NCBI RefSeq assembly: GCF_014203835.1
Contig: NZ_JACHJW010000001.1
Location: 5,530,501 to 5,594,500 of the forward strand
DNA: 64,000 nucleotides
Direction: 5' to 3'
DNA from: Micromonospora polyrhachis
GTDB taxonomy: Bacteria; Actinomycetota; Actinomycetes; Mycobacteriales; Micromonosporaceae
Shown here piece after piece: positions 34,387-44,428 of the stretch. Made by a program: the position numbers and the translations under genes. Under the pieces are notes generated by a model, which worked only from the letters and a program-made list of their open reading frames with translations, ran no database searches and had not been told where the DNA came from. Position 1 is the stretch's first letter. The number at the start of each line of letters is the position of its first letter.

Positions 34387-37227
34387 ATGACTGAGGCAAC
34401 CGAGCCGGTGGTGGACATCCCGCCCTTCCGCTACACCGCCGAGCTGGCCGGCGAGATCGAGCACCGCTGGCAGGACAGGTGGGCCGAGCGTGGCACCTTC
34501 CACACGCCCAACCCGGAGGGGCCGCTGGCCGACCCGACCCATCCCCGGGCCGGTGCCGAGAAGCTGTACGTGCTGGACATGTTCCCCTACCCGTCCGGGG
34601 CCGGACTGCACGTCGGTCACCCGCTGGGCTACATCGGCACCGACTCGTACGCCCGCTACCAGCGGATGGCTGGCCGTAACGTGCTGCACGCGATGGGCTT
34701 CGACGCGTTCGGCCTGCCGGCCGAGCAGTACGCGGTGCAGACCGGTACCCATCCGCGTACCACCACCGAGGCGAACATCGAGCGCTACCGGGCGCAGCTG
34801 CGCCGACTGGGCATGGGGTACGACCATCGGCGCTCGGTGGCCACCATCGACGTCGACTTCTACCGCTGGACCCAGTGGATCTTCCTGCAGGTCTTCAACT
34901 CCTGGTACGACCCGGCAGCCGGTAGGGCCCGGCCGATCGCCGAGCTGATCGCCGAGTTCGAGGCAGGAACCCGGCGTACGCCGGATGGGCGGGCCTGGGC
35001 GGAGCTGTCCGCTGTGGAGCGGCGGCGGGTGGTCGACGACCACCGGCTGGCGTACGTCTCCGAGGCACCGGTGAACTGGTGCCCGGGGCTGGGCACGGTG
35101 CTGGCCAACGAGGAGGTGACCGCGGACGGGCGTTCCGACCGGGGCAACTTCCCGGTGTTCAAGCGCAGCCTGAAGCAGTGGATGATGCGGATCACCGCCT
35201 ACGCCGACCGGCTGCTGGACGACCTGGACACGCTGGACTGGCCGGAGCCGATCAAGCTGATGCAGCGCAACTGGATCGGCCGCTCCACCGGTGCGCACAT
35301 CGACTTCCCGACCGCCGTCGACCCGGTCCGGGTCTTCACCACCCGACCGGACACCATCTTCGGCGCGACCTACATGGTGCTGGCACCCGAGCACCAGCTG
35401 GTCGACGCGCTGGTCCCGGCGACCTGGCCGACCGGCACCCGGGAGGCGTGGACCGGTGGCCACGCCACCCCACGGGAGGCAGTCGACGCCTACCGCAAGG
35501 CGGCCGGGGCCAAGACCGACGTCGAGCGGCAGGCCGAGACGAAGGAGAAGACCGGCGTCTTCGTCGGGGCATACGCCACCAACCCGGTCACCGGCACCGA
35601 GATTCCGATCTTCATCGCCGACTACGTACTGGCCGGCTACGGCACCGGGGCGATCATGGCGGTACCCGGGCAGGACGAGCGGGACTGGGCGTTCGCCGAG
35701 GTCTTCGACCTGCCGATCATCCGTACCGTGCAGCCGGCGGAGGGGTTCGACGGTAAGGCGTACACCGGGGACGGGCCGGCGATCAACAGCGCCGCGCCGG
35801 AGCGCGGCCTGGACCTGGACGGCCTGGCGGTCGTCGAGGCCAAGGCCCGGATCATCGAGTGGCTGGAGGCCAACGGGCATGGCACCGGCGCGGTCACCTA
35901 CCGGCTGCGGGACTGGCTGTTCAGCCGGCAGCGCTACTGGGGCGAGCCGTTCCCGATCGTCTACGACGAGACCGGTCAGCCGATCGCGCTGCCCGAGTCG
36001 ATGCTGCCGGTCGAACTGCCCGAGGTGGACGACTTCTCCCCGCGCACCTTCGACCCGGAGGACGCCGACTCGAATCCGGAGACGCCACTGTCGCGCCGCC
36101 GGGACTGGGTCGAGGTCGAGCTGGACCTGGGCGACGGGCCGAAGCGCTACACCCGCGAGACCAACGTGATGCCGCAGTGGGCCGGTTCCTGCTGGTACGA
36201 GATGCGCTACCTGGACCCGGCCAACGGCGACCGGTTCGTCGACCCGGTCAACGAGCGCTACTGGATGGGTCCGCAGGCACCCGGGGACTGCGGCGGCACC
36301 GACCTGTACGTCGGTGGCCAGGAGCATGCCGTGCTGCACCTGCTGTACGCCCGGTTCTGGCACAAGGTGCTGTTCGACCTGGGCCACGTGTCGTCGTTCG
36401 AGCCGTTCCGCAAGCTGTTCAACCAGGGCATGATCCAGGCGTACGCGTACACCGACGCCCGGGGCAGCTACGTCGAGGCGTCCGAGGTGGTCGAGCGCGA
36501 CGGCGACTTCTTCCACGGCGAGGAGCAGGTACGCCGCGAGTACGGCAAGATGGGCAAGTCGCTGCGCAACGTGGTGACGCCCGACGAGATGTGCGCGGTG
36601 TACGGCGCGGACACGTTCCGGGTCTACGAGATGTCGATGGGTCCGCTGGAGGTCTCCCGCCCGTGGGAGACCCGGGCGGTGGTCGGGTCGTACCGGTTCC
36701 TGCAGCGGGTCTGGCGGGCCATTGTCGACGAGCAGACCGGCGAGCTGCGGGTCACCGACGACCCGGCCGACGAACCGACCCGTCGGCTGCTGCACAAGAT
36801 GATCGACGGGGTCCGGGGCGACATGGAGGGGATCCGCTTCAACACCGCGATCGCCAAGCTGATCGAGCTGACCAACGGGCTGACCCGGCTGAGCGCCACC
36901 CCGCGTGAGGTGGCCGAGCCGCTGGTGCTGATGCTGGCACCGTTCGCCCCGCACATCGCCGAGGAGCTGTGGCAGCGGCTGGGGCACACCGAGTCGCTGA
37001 CCTACACGTCGTACCCGGTGGCCGATCCGGTGCTGCTGGTAGCCGAGACGGTGACCTACCCGGTGCAGGTCAACGGCAAGGTCCGCGGCCGGATCGAGGT
37101 GGCCGCCGACGCGGCGCAGGATGACGTACGGGCCGCCGCGCTGGCCGCGATCGCCGAGCAACTGGCCGGTAGGGAGCCGCGCAAGGTGATCGTGGTGCCC
37201 GGCCGGATGGTCAGCGTCGTCCTCTGA
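34387..37227 (+). CDS. leuS: Leucyl-tRNA synthetase
   Basis: 946-aa class I aminoacyl-tRNA synthetase that charges tRNA-Leu in the cytoplasm. The HIGH motif appears as HVGH at 75-78 ([16 protein letters not shown]) and KMSKS as KMGKS at 721-725. The CP1 editing domain lies between ([30 protein letters not shown]). The anticodon-binding and C-terminal domains are complete ([13 protein letters not shown]...). ATG 34387 follows GAGGTGG; a GTG 33 bp upstream is in frame but less likely. It is preceded by a Leu leader peptide and terminator, and followed by a strong terminator, so it is monocistronic. Confidence 0.97.
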   Translation: MTEATEPVVDIPPFRYTAELAGEIEHRWQDRWAERGTFHTPNPEGPLADPTHPRAGAEKLYVLDMFPYPSGAGLHVGHPLGYIGTDSYARYQRMAGRNVLHAMGFDAFGLPAEQYAVQTGTHPRTTTEANIERYRAQLRRLGMGYDHRRSVATIDVDFYRWTQWIFLQVFNSWYDPAAGRARPIAELIAEFEAGTRRTPDGRAWAELSAVERRRVVDDHRLAYVSEAPVNWCPGLGTVLANEEVTADGRSDRGNFPVFKRSLKQWMMRITAYADRLLDDLDTLDWPEPIKLMQRNWIGRSTGAHIDFPTAVDPVRVFTTRPDTIFGATYMVLAPEHQLVDALVPATWPTGTREAWTGGHATPREAVDAYRKAAGAKTDVERQAETKEKTGVFVGAYATNPVTGTEIPIFIADYVLAGYGTGAIMAVPGQDERDWAFAEVFDLPIIRTVQPAEGFDGKAYTGDGPAINSAAPERGLDLDGLAVVEAKARIIEWLEANGHGTGAVTYRLRDWLFSRQRYWGEPFPIVYDETGQPIALPESMLPVELPEVDDFSPRTFDPEDADSNPETPLSRRRDWVEVELDLGDGPKRYTRETNVMPQWAGSCWYEMRYLDPANGDRFVDPVNERYWMGPQAPGDCGGTDLYVGGQEHAVLHLLYARFWHKVLFDLGHVSSFEPFRKLFNQGMIQAYAYTDARGSYVEASEVVERDGDFFHGEEQVRREYGKMGKSLRNVVTPDEMCAVYGADTFRVYEMSMGPLEVSRPWETRAVVGSYRFLQRVWRAIVDEQTGELRVTDDPADEPTRRLLHKMIDGVRGDMEGIRFNTAIAKLIELTNGLTRLSATPREVAEPLVLMLAPFAPHIAEELWQRLGHTESLTYTSYPVADPVLLVAETVTYPVQVNGKVRGRIEVAADAAQDDVRAAALAAIAEQLAGREPRKVIVVPGRMVSVVL

Positions 37228-37285
37228 GCTGGCTGGGGGAGTCAGGGCTCTGGCGAGGGGGTAGGACCTCGTCGCCGACCTGGTG

Positions 37286-37323
37286 ACGGTGATGGGCACG
37301 TCTTCCGGCGTGCCCATCACCGT
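37286..37323 (+). terminator. leuS terminator hairpin
   Basis: Perfect 15-bp stem ACGGTGATGGGCACG (37286-37300) with 37309-37323 and an 8-nt loop, 58 bp after the leuS stop. No T-tract. It isolates leuS from the downstream toxin-like gene, which begins at 37460. Confidence 0.85.
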
Positions 37324-37459
37324 AGCGGGCAGTGCCTCCTCGGGCAGTTGCGGTTGCGCTAGCTGCTGCCCCCGCGTCGATGAGCGAACGGCGGGGGTTG
37401 CCCAACACTCGGCCTACGGTGCGCTGTGGTCGTAGCGGGTCCGGGGCTGGGGGCGCGAC

Positions 37460-40400
37460 GTGAGGACAACGACCGAGGAACTCGGGGCCGGCAGTAATCC
37501 CGTACGCCGTGCCACGACGTCTGTTCCCGACCAGGTCACGGAAGGCTCCCGCGCCGCAGCCGAACCTGACGTCAACGTCTCCGCACCTGTCGTACCGGGG
37601 GCTCCATCTCGGACGCTGACTCCGGCGGTGGCGCAGCGGTTGCAGGCGGCGGCGGGTAATCGTGCGGTGTCGGGGTTGATCGCCCAGCGTAGGGCGGCGT
37701 CGACGCGTCCGGTCAGGTCGGCGCGTAGGACTGCGGCGGGTGGGAGTACGGCGGCTGCCCAGTCGACCCAGCAGGTGGGTTCGGCTTTGGGCTCGACTTC
37801 GGGTTCGGTTTCGGAGTCTTCGGCCGGGTCGGCGGGGGCCGAGGCGGTGTTGTTGCCGGCGGTGCAGCGGTTGGCTCCGGGTGCGGATGGTGGGCCGGTG
37901 GCCCGGCCGCCGGCTTCGGCCGATCCGAAGTTCGCGGTGTTGACCGGGGATGTGCGGGCGAAGCAGAAGCAGATGTCGGCGCATCCGCCCGCATCGGCGG
38001 AGGCGGCGAAGGCGCAGGGTGCGGCGAGGCCTCCCTCGGATGACAAGGAAGCCCAGGGTAAGACCGCGAACGCGGAGAAGATGAACGCCGCGAAGCCGGG
38101 TGGGTTCGACAAGGCCGGGTTCGTTACGGCGGTGAACGAGGCGATCGCCGCGCAGGCCCCGAAGAATTTGGATGAGGCGGACAAGTTCGGGGAGTCGGGT
38201 AAGGCCGACGCGGTCAAGGGGCGGGTGCAGGGGCAGGTCACCGACGGGAAACAGGCCTCGGCGGAGGCGATCGACACCGCGACGAAGGCACCCCCGGACA
38301 CGTCGGCGGCGAAGGACAAGCAGGTCACGCCGTTGGTGGCGGACCGGCCGCCGGGTGCACCCGGGACGCCGGATTCGGGTAAGGCGGTGCCGGACAAGGC
38401 CCCCGCTGCGGCGACTGATTTCTCGGCCGGGCCGGCGCAGGTGGATCAGCAGATGACGGATGCGCAGGTCACCGAGGAGCAGTTGGCGAAGTCCAACGAG
38501 CCGGAGTTCACCGGGGCGTTGAAGGAGAAGAAGGCCGGGGAGGCGCATGCGGCGACCGCCCCTGGTGAGGTGCGGGCGGGTGAGGCGCAAACCCTGGCCG
38601 GGGCGAAAGCCTCGGCGGGGGCGGCGGGTGCGGCGGCGATGACCGCCCTCGCCACCGACCGGAAACAGGCCGGGCAGGCGGTCGGTGAGGGTAAGGAGAC
38701 GGCGAAAGGCTCGGACGAAGCCAAACGGGCGCAGGTCACCGCCGTGTTGCAGAAGGTGTTCGACGCGACGAAGAAGGACGTCGAGGGCATCCTCACCGGT
38801 TTGGACAAGAAGGTCGATGAGGCGTTCACCCGGGGTGAGAAGACGGCGCGGGATGCGTTCACCGCTGATCACAAACGGCGGATGGACGCCTACAAGGACA
38901 AACGCTATTCGGGGCTGATCGGCAAGGGTCGGTGGGTCAAGGACAAGTTCGCCGGTCTGCCGAAGGAAGCCGACGAGATTTTCGTGACCGCCCGGAAGGG
39001 CTACGTCGACCGGATGCAGCAGGTCATCTCCGCCGTGGCGGACATCATCGGCGCGGAACTGGGTCGGGCGAAGCAGCGTATCGCCGCCGGCCGGGACCAG
39101 CTACAGGCCGAGGTCAAGAAACTCCCGGCTGACCTGCAGGCCATCGGGAAACAGGCGGCCGGCCAGTTCGCGGGCAAGTTCGACGAGTTGACCGAATCCG
39201 TCGACGCCAAAGGCAAAGAGTTGGTCAACACCCTCGCGTCGAAGTACAACGAGGCGTTGAAGGCGGTGGACGCGGAGATCGCCGCGGAGAAGGAGAAGAA
39301 CAAGGGGCTGATCGCCAAGGCCGTAGACGCCGTCGCCGGGGTCATCAAAACGATCATGCAACTCAAGGACCTGCTGCTGGGTGTGTTGGCCAAGGCCGCC
39401 AGCGCCGTCATGGGCATCCTGAAGGACCCGATCGGGTTCCTCGGCAACCTCGTCACCGCCGTCGGCGCCGGACTGAAGGCGTTCATGGCCAACATCGGCA
39501 CGCATCTGAAGAAGGGCCTCATCGGTTGGCTCCTCGGCGCGATGGCCGGCGCCGGCCTGGAACTACCCGCCAAGTTCGACCTACGCGGCATCATCACCAT
39601 GATCGCCAGCCTCCTCGGGCTCACCTGGGCAGCACTACGCACCCGGATCGTGTCCCGTGGTGTTCCCGAACCCGCCATGACCGCCGTCGAGCAAACCGTG
39701 CCCGTCGCCCAGAAACTCCAGTCCCAAGGCGTGGCGGGCGTGACTGACGAGATCGGTCAGCAGGTCGGCGACCTCAAGGGCAACCTGCTGGGCAAAATCG
39801 CCGAATACTTGATCCCCACCGTCCTCATGGCCGGCATCACCTGGATCATCAGCCTGCTCAACCCCGCCAGCGCGTTCATCCGCGCCTGCAAAATGATCAT
39901 CGACTTCGTCATGTTCATCGTCAACCAGGGCGCCCAGATCATCCAATTCGTCAACAGCGTCCTGGATGCCATCATCGCCATCGCCGGCGGCGGCGCAGGC
40001 GGCGTCCCCGCACTCATCGAGAAGGCCCTCGCCAACTCCATCCCGGTATTGATCGGCGCCCTCGCCGCCATCCTCGGCATCGGCGGCATCGCCAACAAAG
40101 TCAAATCCTTCTTCCAAACCCTCACCAAACCCATCCGCAAAGCCGTCGACTGGATCACCGACAAAATCGTCGCCACCGGCAAGAAACTCTGGGCAAAGCT
40201 GAGGGGCAAGAAGGGCAAGGACGGTAGCAGCCGCAAGGGGCCCGACAGTCCTGCGGGGAAGGCCGCCCGTGAGAAGGCAGCGCTCGCCGACGCCGAGCGG
40301 ATGCTCGCGACCAAGCCCTCCCACGACAAAGCGGCGGACCGCCTACCGAGCATCGGACGTAAGCACCAGGTCCCGCTTCACCTCGTCGTCGAATCCCGGA

Positions 40401-41398
40401 CCCCGGATGGCGAAGTCGTCCACGTCCAGACGGCCAAGACCAACAGCCATCAGATCGGTGGCAACGATGAGCAGCGCTACCAGGCGTTGCGAGCGCGGCT
40501 CACCGATGTCAAGGCGCAGATGGCATTGGATGATCTCGTCCGAGTGCAGCGAGCGGAGCGCAGGCCGCTGAGCAACATTCTCGGACCGCTGGAGAAGATC
40601 GCCGCCCGTTCCGTAGCGCAGTGCGAGGTGGTGCTGATCCGGCAGTACGGGGAGGAAACCGACACTGGTCGGTCCAAGCTTCCCGTTGACCGCCTGCTCA
40701 CAAAGGTCAAGCAGGTGAAGATGCCGCTGGAGCACGCGATCGACCTGGAGACCAGGCGCCGACTTCCCGAGTGCGTGGCAGTGCTCTCCGTCATGCGGGG
40801 AATGAAGGGCGAACTCGACGACATCGAGGCCAAGCTGCGGATCGGGGCGATCGGCAAGAAGCAGCAAGAGGACGATATCCGAGCGCGGATCAACAACATC
40901 ATGGAGAGGTTCGTCAAGGAGGCCGAGAAGCACGGGTATCCGTCGATCAGAGTGCTCAGGCATCCATCCGACTACGTGCTCGCGGGGGAGATCCGGGAGG
41001 AGTGGCGAAGCATGATCCGGCAGAAGTTCTACGGCACGATCTACTCCGCGGCCGTAGCGTCCTGGGGCGACCGGGAATTGGTGCGGCTGACCGATGAGAA
41101 GAAGAATCATCCGGAGCTGAAGAACGAGGTCGGCTACGAGGATGCCGACTACTTCTACTGCCCGAGCTGCCGTCGATTGAGGCACCGCAGTGACCGAACC
41201 TTCGACCATGTGAAGTCGCTTGCCGACCACTGGACCAATAGGGGTGGGAACAATACCAACCAGGCCGCCCGGCTCGCTTACTACAGCCTCATCAGCAACC
41301 TCGAAGTCATGTGTCGGCCGTGCAACTCGAGTAAGGGTAGCGCCGGTGAACGATACGACCCGCACGTCGGGCCGAGTTTCCGTGGTCCCGGTGAGTAG
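37460..41398 (+). CDS. Giant modular toxin-like protein with C-terminal HNH nuclease domain
   Basis: 1312-aa protein with no signal peptide. Residues 60-76 (RLQAAAGNRAVSGLIAQ) match a motif I associate with N-termini of extracellular contractile injection system (eCIS) cargo in actinomycetes. Next come an Ala/Lys/Glu-rich helical region (about 150-620) and hydrophobic helices (about 630-680, 705-725 and 780-885). A conserved-looking block PVLIGALAAILGIGGIANKV (about 861-880) leads into a Lys-rich hinge (GKKLWAKLRGKKGKDG). After a further helical segment, the C-terminus has CPSC (1234-1237), DH at 1249-1250, Asn1280 and CRPCNSSKG (1285-1293), a zinc-bound HNH endonuclease pattern. This is the architecture of polymorphic toxins. 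Two small genes follow within 30 bp. No injection-system structural genes are in the window. Start GTG 37460. Confidence 0.75.
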   Translation: MRTTTEELGAGSNPVRRATTSVPDQVTEGSRAAAEPDVNVSAPVVPGAPSRTLTPAVAQRLQAAAGNRAVSGLIAQRRAASTRPVRSARRTAAGGSTAAAQSTQQVGSALGSTSGSVSESSAGSAGAEAVLLPAVQRLAPGADGGPVARPPASADPKFAVLTGDVRAKQKQMSAHPPASAEAAKAQGAARPPSDDKEAQGKTANAEKMNAAKPGGFDKAGFVTAVNEAIAAQAPKNLDEADKFGESGKADAVKGRVQGQVTDGKQASAEAIDTATKAPPDTSAAKDKQVTPLVADRPPGAPGTPDSGKAVPDKAPAAATDFSAGPAQVDQQMTDAQVTEEQLAKSNEPEFTGALKEKKAGEAHAATAPGEVRAGEAQTLAGAKASAGAAGAAAMTALATDRKQAGQAVGEGKETAKGSDEAKRAQVTAVLQKVFDATKKDVEGILTGLDKKVDEAFTRGEKTARDAFTADHKRRMDAYKDKRYSGLIGKGRWVKDKFAGLPKEADEIFVTARKGYVDRMQQVISAVADIIGAELGRAKQRIAAGRDQLQAEVKKLPADLQAIGKQAAGQFAGKFDELTESVDAKGKELVNTLASKYNEALKAVDAEIAAEKEKNKGLIAKAVDAVAGVIKTIMQLKDLLLGVLAKAASAVMGILKDPIGFLGNLVTAVGAGLKAFMANIGTHLKKGLIGWLLGAMAGAGLELPAKFDLRGIITMIASLLGLTWAALRTRIVSRGVPEPAMTAVEQTVPVAQKLQSQGVAGVTDEIGQQVGDLKGNLLGKIAEYLIPTVLMAGITWIISLLNPASAFIRACKMIIDFVMFIVNQGAQIIQFVNSVLDAIIAIAGGGAGGVPALIEKALANSIPVLIGALAAILGIGGIANKVKSFFQTLTKPIRKAVDWITDKIVATGKKLWAKLRGKKGKDGSSRKGPDSPAGKAAREKAALADAERMLATKPSHDKAADRLPSIGRKHQVPLHLVVESRTPDGEVVHVQTAKTNSHQIGGNDEQRYQALRARLTDVKAQMALDDLVRVQRAERRPLSNILGPLEKIAARSVAQCEVVLIRQYGEETDTGRSKLPVDRLLTKVKQVKMPLEHAIDLETRRRLPECVAVLSVMRGMKGELDDIEAKLRIGAIGKKQQEDDIRARINNIMERFVKEAEKHGYPSIRVLRHPSDYVLAGEIREEWRSMIRQKFYGTIYSAAVASWGDRELVRLTDEKKNHPELKNEVGYEDADYFYCPSCRRLRHRSDRTFDHVKSLADHWTNRGGNNTNQAARLAYYSLISNLEVMCRPCNSSKGSAGERYDPHVGPSFRGPGE

Positions 41399-41407
41399 GA
41401 TGAGCCG

Positions 41408-42085
41408 GTGACGAAGGTCGGATCGGAGATACGGAATCCGGACTTCCGCCTGTGGTTTCCAGACATCGATGTGTCAGGTCACGAGGCTCGATGCAGGTTC
41501 GACGCTGTTCAAGCGGGAGCCATTCTGTTGCATCAGGGCACCGAGGCGACGTGTCTGAAGTTCCTGGACCGTCTTGGGATCGTGACCCGCGAGGTCCGAG
41601 ACTGGCATATCGAGCGCATCTGTACACCGTTCTTCACCGATCTGCCCGACGCCTCGGACTGGCGTGATCGCTACCGGGTCTCCTGGCGGGTGACGATCCG
41701 GGCGCTCGTCGCCACCCCGGTGCCCGACCCCGGAGCCGAGCCGATCGACGTCGTCGCCACCGATGCGACCGCCCAGGCCGGGCGGCCCGACTGGGTGCCG
41801 GGCGACGAAGTGTGCGAGGTGTTCGCCGTGCAGGTCGGTCGAGCCGGATCCGGAGCCGCGGACACGCTGTTCGAACGGTTACAAGAACACTTCCCTGACC
41901 ACTCGCTATCAGTGCAGACAATGGTCGAGCCGGGACGCGTGGCCCGGATCGGGCGCATCCGGGTAGGACGGCTGGCGGTCGAGGCAGGACTCGATCGGCT
42001 CGACCTGATCAAGAACGAATGCGCCGAGTTGGGACTGGCGACCGACATCCCCAGCCTTGCGCTGCTGCGGGCCAGGGGCAGCTAG
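41408..42085 (+). CDS. Candidate immunity protein for the HNH toxin
   Basis: 225-aa soluble protein with no recognised family. GTG 41408 begins only 9 nt after the toxin stop, so it is almost certainly cotranscribed. Visible features are an acidic overall composition, N-terminal PDFRLWFPDIDVSGHEARC, a central WRVTIRALVATPV strand and a helical C-terminus (LDLIKNECAELGL). Position directly downstream of a toxin C-terminal domain is the standard location of a cognate immunity gene; that role is inferred from position only. Confidence 0.6.
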   Translation: MTKVGSEIRNPDFRLWFPDIDVSGHEARCRFDAVQAGAILLHQGTEATCLKFLDRLGIVTREVRDWHIERICTPFFTDLPDASDWRDRYRVSWRVTIRALVATPVPDPGAEPIDVVATDATAQAGRPDWVPGDEVCEVFAVQVGRAGSGAADTLFERLQEHFPDHSLSVQTMVEPGRVARIGRIRVGRLAVEAGLDRLDLIKNECAELGLATDIPSLALLRARGS

Positions 42086-42113
42086 AAACCACAGACCACC
42101 GACGGAGTCGTAC

Positions 42114-42692
42114 ATGCCGGACCGACTACTGGGAATTTTCTTCATCGGGCATCCGTCCGACGACTACACCGACTGGCTCACCCAGCGGTTGGCGTGCGCC
42201 AAGATGGCAGTGGAGAACCTGCAGATCGTCGACGGTCGGGGAGTGGCGGTCGGCTCCTGGGTCGGTATTCCCTGCGTGGCCCGGCATCTCGATGACACCG
42301 ACCACGGTCCGCTGCTTCTCACCTTCGCTCCCGAGGACTTCGAGTCGGCCATGAAGCTGCCGGCGGCCAACGACTATGAACTGGCACCGCCAATGGCCAC
42401 CTTTGCCGACGCGTGCAGGGCGCTCGACTCCAACATCGCCTTGCTGACCGACGAGCCGCTCGACGATATCGCCATCGGACGGTACGCGGCCGAGCTGGAA
42501 GCAGCCGTCGCTGACGGGCCCTCGGCCGAGCTGTACGGGCGTTCGTTCCGGGCGTTGTACCTGTCCAACTTCGACATTCTGCTGCTCGAAGCCGAACGGC
42601 CACTTCCGGAGACGATGCACAGGCTGGACCTGGCCGGCGGGGCGGTCTTCTTTCCGGTTGGTGCCTCGCCGACCGGTTCTGCCGCGCACTGA
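42114..42692 (+). CDS. Hypothetical small protein, second gene behind the toxin
   Basis: 192-aa acidic soluble protein, unrecognised. ATG 42114 (MPDRLLGIFFIGHPSDDY) is preferred; the longer frame overlaps the previous gene without an RBS. It starts 28 bp after the putative immunity gene, so the three form one operon ending at the hairpin at 42845. No membrane segment or enzyme motif is seen. It could be a second immunity protein, an orphan immunity gene for another toxin variant, or a chaperone. Confidence 0.6.
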   Translation: MPDRLLGIFFIGHPSDDYTDWLTQRLACAKMAVENLQIVDGRGVAVGSWVGIPCVARHLDDTDHGPLLLTFAPEDFESAMKLPAANDYELAPPMATFADACRALDSNIALLTDEPLDDIAIGRYAAELEAAVADGPSAELYGRSFRALYLSNFDILLLEAERPLPETMHRLDLAGGAVFFPVGASPTGSAAH

Positions 42693-42844
42693 CGGATCTA
42701 CCGGGTTTCGTCACCGCTGGCCCCGCCGTTCTGGCCGGCCAGGTCGCCCGGTCGGGCTCGGTACGCGAGTGCGTGACGACCGATGACCCGGCGATGCGTA
42801 CCTGATCGGTGTCGGGGAGCTTCGACGGACTGGCTGAGCGAGCG

Positions 42845-42883
42845 GAGGGCGCGCATGGTCTGACCACGACCATGCACGCCCTC
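42845..42883. terminator. Bidirectional terminator between toxin operon and cellulase
   Basis: 16-bp stem with one mismatch: GAGGGCGCGCATGGTC (42845-42860) pairs with 42868-42883 around a 7-nt loop. It lies in the 248-bp gap between convergent genes, in which nothing else is seen. Confidence 0.75.
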
Positions 42884-42940
42884 TCCGGTGAGCGCGGCCG
42901 GGGTACTGCGGCCCACCACAGGATGGGCCCGGGGCAGGGG

Positions 42941-44347
42941 TCAGGTGCCGTTGATCAGACGGATGGCGAGGTCGGGGTCGAACTGACCGGCGGGCGTGTT
43001 CGGGGCGATGCCACAGTTACCGTCGGAGTCACCGGGCACCTTGACCCACATCAGTAGTTCGGCACCGCCGCCGGCCTGGGTCGGGACGCCCAGCTTCCGG
43101 CCGGCGGGGTTGCACCACTCGCCGTTGGAGCCGTTGCCGTTGCGGCTGGTGTCCACCACGAACGTGCGGCGGTAGCCGAACTGGCTGGTCAGCTCGGCGT
43201 TCACCGCGTTGGCGTAGGTGATCGAGTCGCCGGTGGTGTGGTAGTTGGAAACGTTTACCGCAAAGCCACGGATCTCCCGCACCCCAGCGGCCTGCAGTCG
43301 TTGTGCCGTTACGTCCGCAGCGATCCAGGTGGCGTTGCCCCCGTCCAGGTAGGTCCACGCGTTGGGTGCGTAGGAGCGGAACTGCTCGCTGGCGTAGCGC
43401 AGCAGACTGGTTCGTACCGTCTGCTCGGCGGCGGGTAGGCAGTCGAGCTGAGCCAGCGCGTCCGGTTCGATGATCACCACTGCCGGCCGGGCCCCGATCG
43501 CCTGCGCGAATGCACGGATCCAGGTGCGGTACGCCTCCGGGCTGCCCGCGCCGCCGCCCGAGTGCGAGCCGCAGTCCCGTCCCGGGATGTTGTATGCCAC
43601 CAGCATCGGCAGTTTGTCCGCCTGGTCGGCGGCACCGACGTAGCTGGACACGGCGGTGCTGATATCGCCGCTCCAGTTGCCGTACCAGCGGGCACCGGGC
43701 TTGTTGGCTAACTGGGACGAGATCAGGGCGGCCCGGGAATCACCGCCGTTGTCGGCCACCCACTGCTTCGGGTTGGAGTTCGGGTCGACGTAGAAGCCAC
43801 TGGTCAGCGCGAGCGGACTGGGGGTCAGCGAGACGTTGTCCAGGTACGCCGTGTAGTTGGTGGTCGACCCGCCGAGCTGGAACGTCACCTGTCCGGTCGT
43901 CGCGTCGATCGGCGAGGTGAACGGGTAGAGGTAGTGCTTGCGACCAGGGCTCAGGGTAAGCGGCTGGTCGAGGGCCTTGGTGTACGGCGCGGATCCGAGC
44001 TGTACGGTCACGACGACCGAGACGGTTGCCGAGGCGGACGCGTCGAACGACAGGGTGTAACTACGACCGTTCGCCAGGGCGATACCGCTCTGGCCGACCT
44101 GTGCGTCCCACAGGTTCGCTGCGCCTGCGGTGACGTCGATCTTCCACTGCCCGTTCTCGGTCGTCGCCCCGGTGCCGGCGCTGTTCCACCACGACGCCGT
44201 ACCGCTGTCGAAGGTGCCGTTGGTGACCAGCTCGCCGGTGGCCACTACGGCTGCGGCAGCCGCAGGTGGGTGCCCTACGGCGAACCCGGCTACCACGCCC
44301 AGTGCGAGTACGGCATGGCCCAGTCGTTGGGGGAGGGAGGTTCTCAT
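42941..44347 (-). CDS. Secreted GH6 cellulase with N-terminal carbohydrate-binding-like domain
   Basis: 468-aa secreted glycoside hydrolase family 6 enzyme (endoglucanase or cellobiohydrolase), cleaving beta-1,4-glucan. ATG 44347 follows AAAGGAAG. The signal peptide (about 1-33) ends near AAAAVVA. Residues about 36-165 resemble a CBM4/9 jelly-roll (LVTNGTFDSGTASWW). The GH6 domain starts around 170 (GFYVDPNSNPKQWV) with signature YNIPGRDCG and the acid region VVIIEPDALAQLDC. It ends with WVKVPGDSDGNCG and the last family block, with no C-terminal CBM2. Start and stop are clear. It is monocistronic, convergent with the toxin operon. Confidence 0.93.
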   Translation of the reverse strand: MRTSLPQRLGHAVLALGVVAGFAVGHPPAAAAAVVATGELVTNGTFDSGTASWWNSAGTGATTENGQWKIDVTAGAANLWDAQVGQSGIALANGRSYTLSFDASASATVSVVVTVQLGSAPYTKALDQPLTLSPGRKHYLYPFTSPIDATTGQVTFQLGGSTTNYTAYLDNVSLTPSPLALTSGFYVDPNSNPKQWVADNGGDSRAALISSQLANKPGARWYGNWSGDISTAVSSYVGAADQADKLPMLVAYNIPGRDCGSHSGGGAGSPEAYRTWIRAFAQAIGARPAVVIIEPDALAQLDCLPAAEQTVRTSLLRYASEQFRSYAPNAWTYLDGGNATWIAADVTAQRLQAAGVREIRGFAVNVSNYHTTGDSITYANAVNAELTSQFGYRRTFVVDTSRNGNGSNGEWCNPAGRKLGVPTQAGGGAELLMWVKVPGDSDGNCGIAPNTPAGQFDPDLAIRLINGT

Positions 44348-44428
44348 CGACCACTTCCTTTCGCGAGGATGATCTTCAATGTAGACCAGGCTGCCCCCTT
44401 TCACGGTCAGTCCCCTGTGGATGCGAAC

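Noticed and set aside
34201-37320. 1039-codon open frame on the minus strand opposite leuS
   Set aside because: Residue composition is Arg/Gly/Val/Asp/His-rich and it exactly shadows leuS, which has all synthetase motifs. It is a high-GC antisense artefact.
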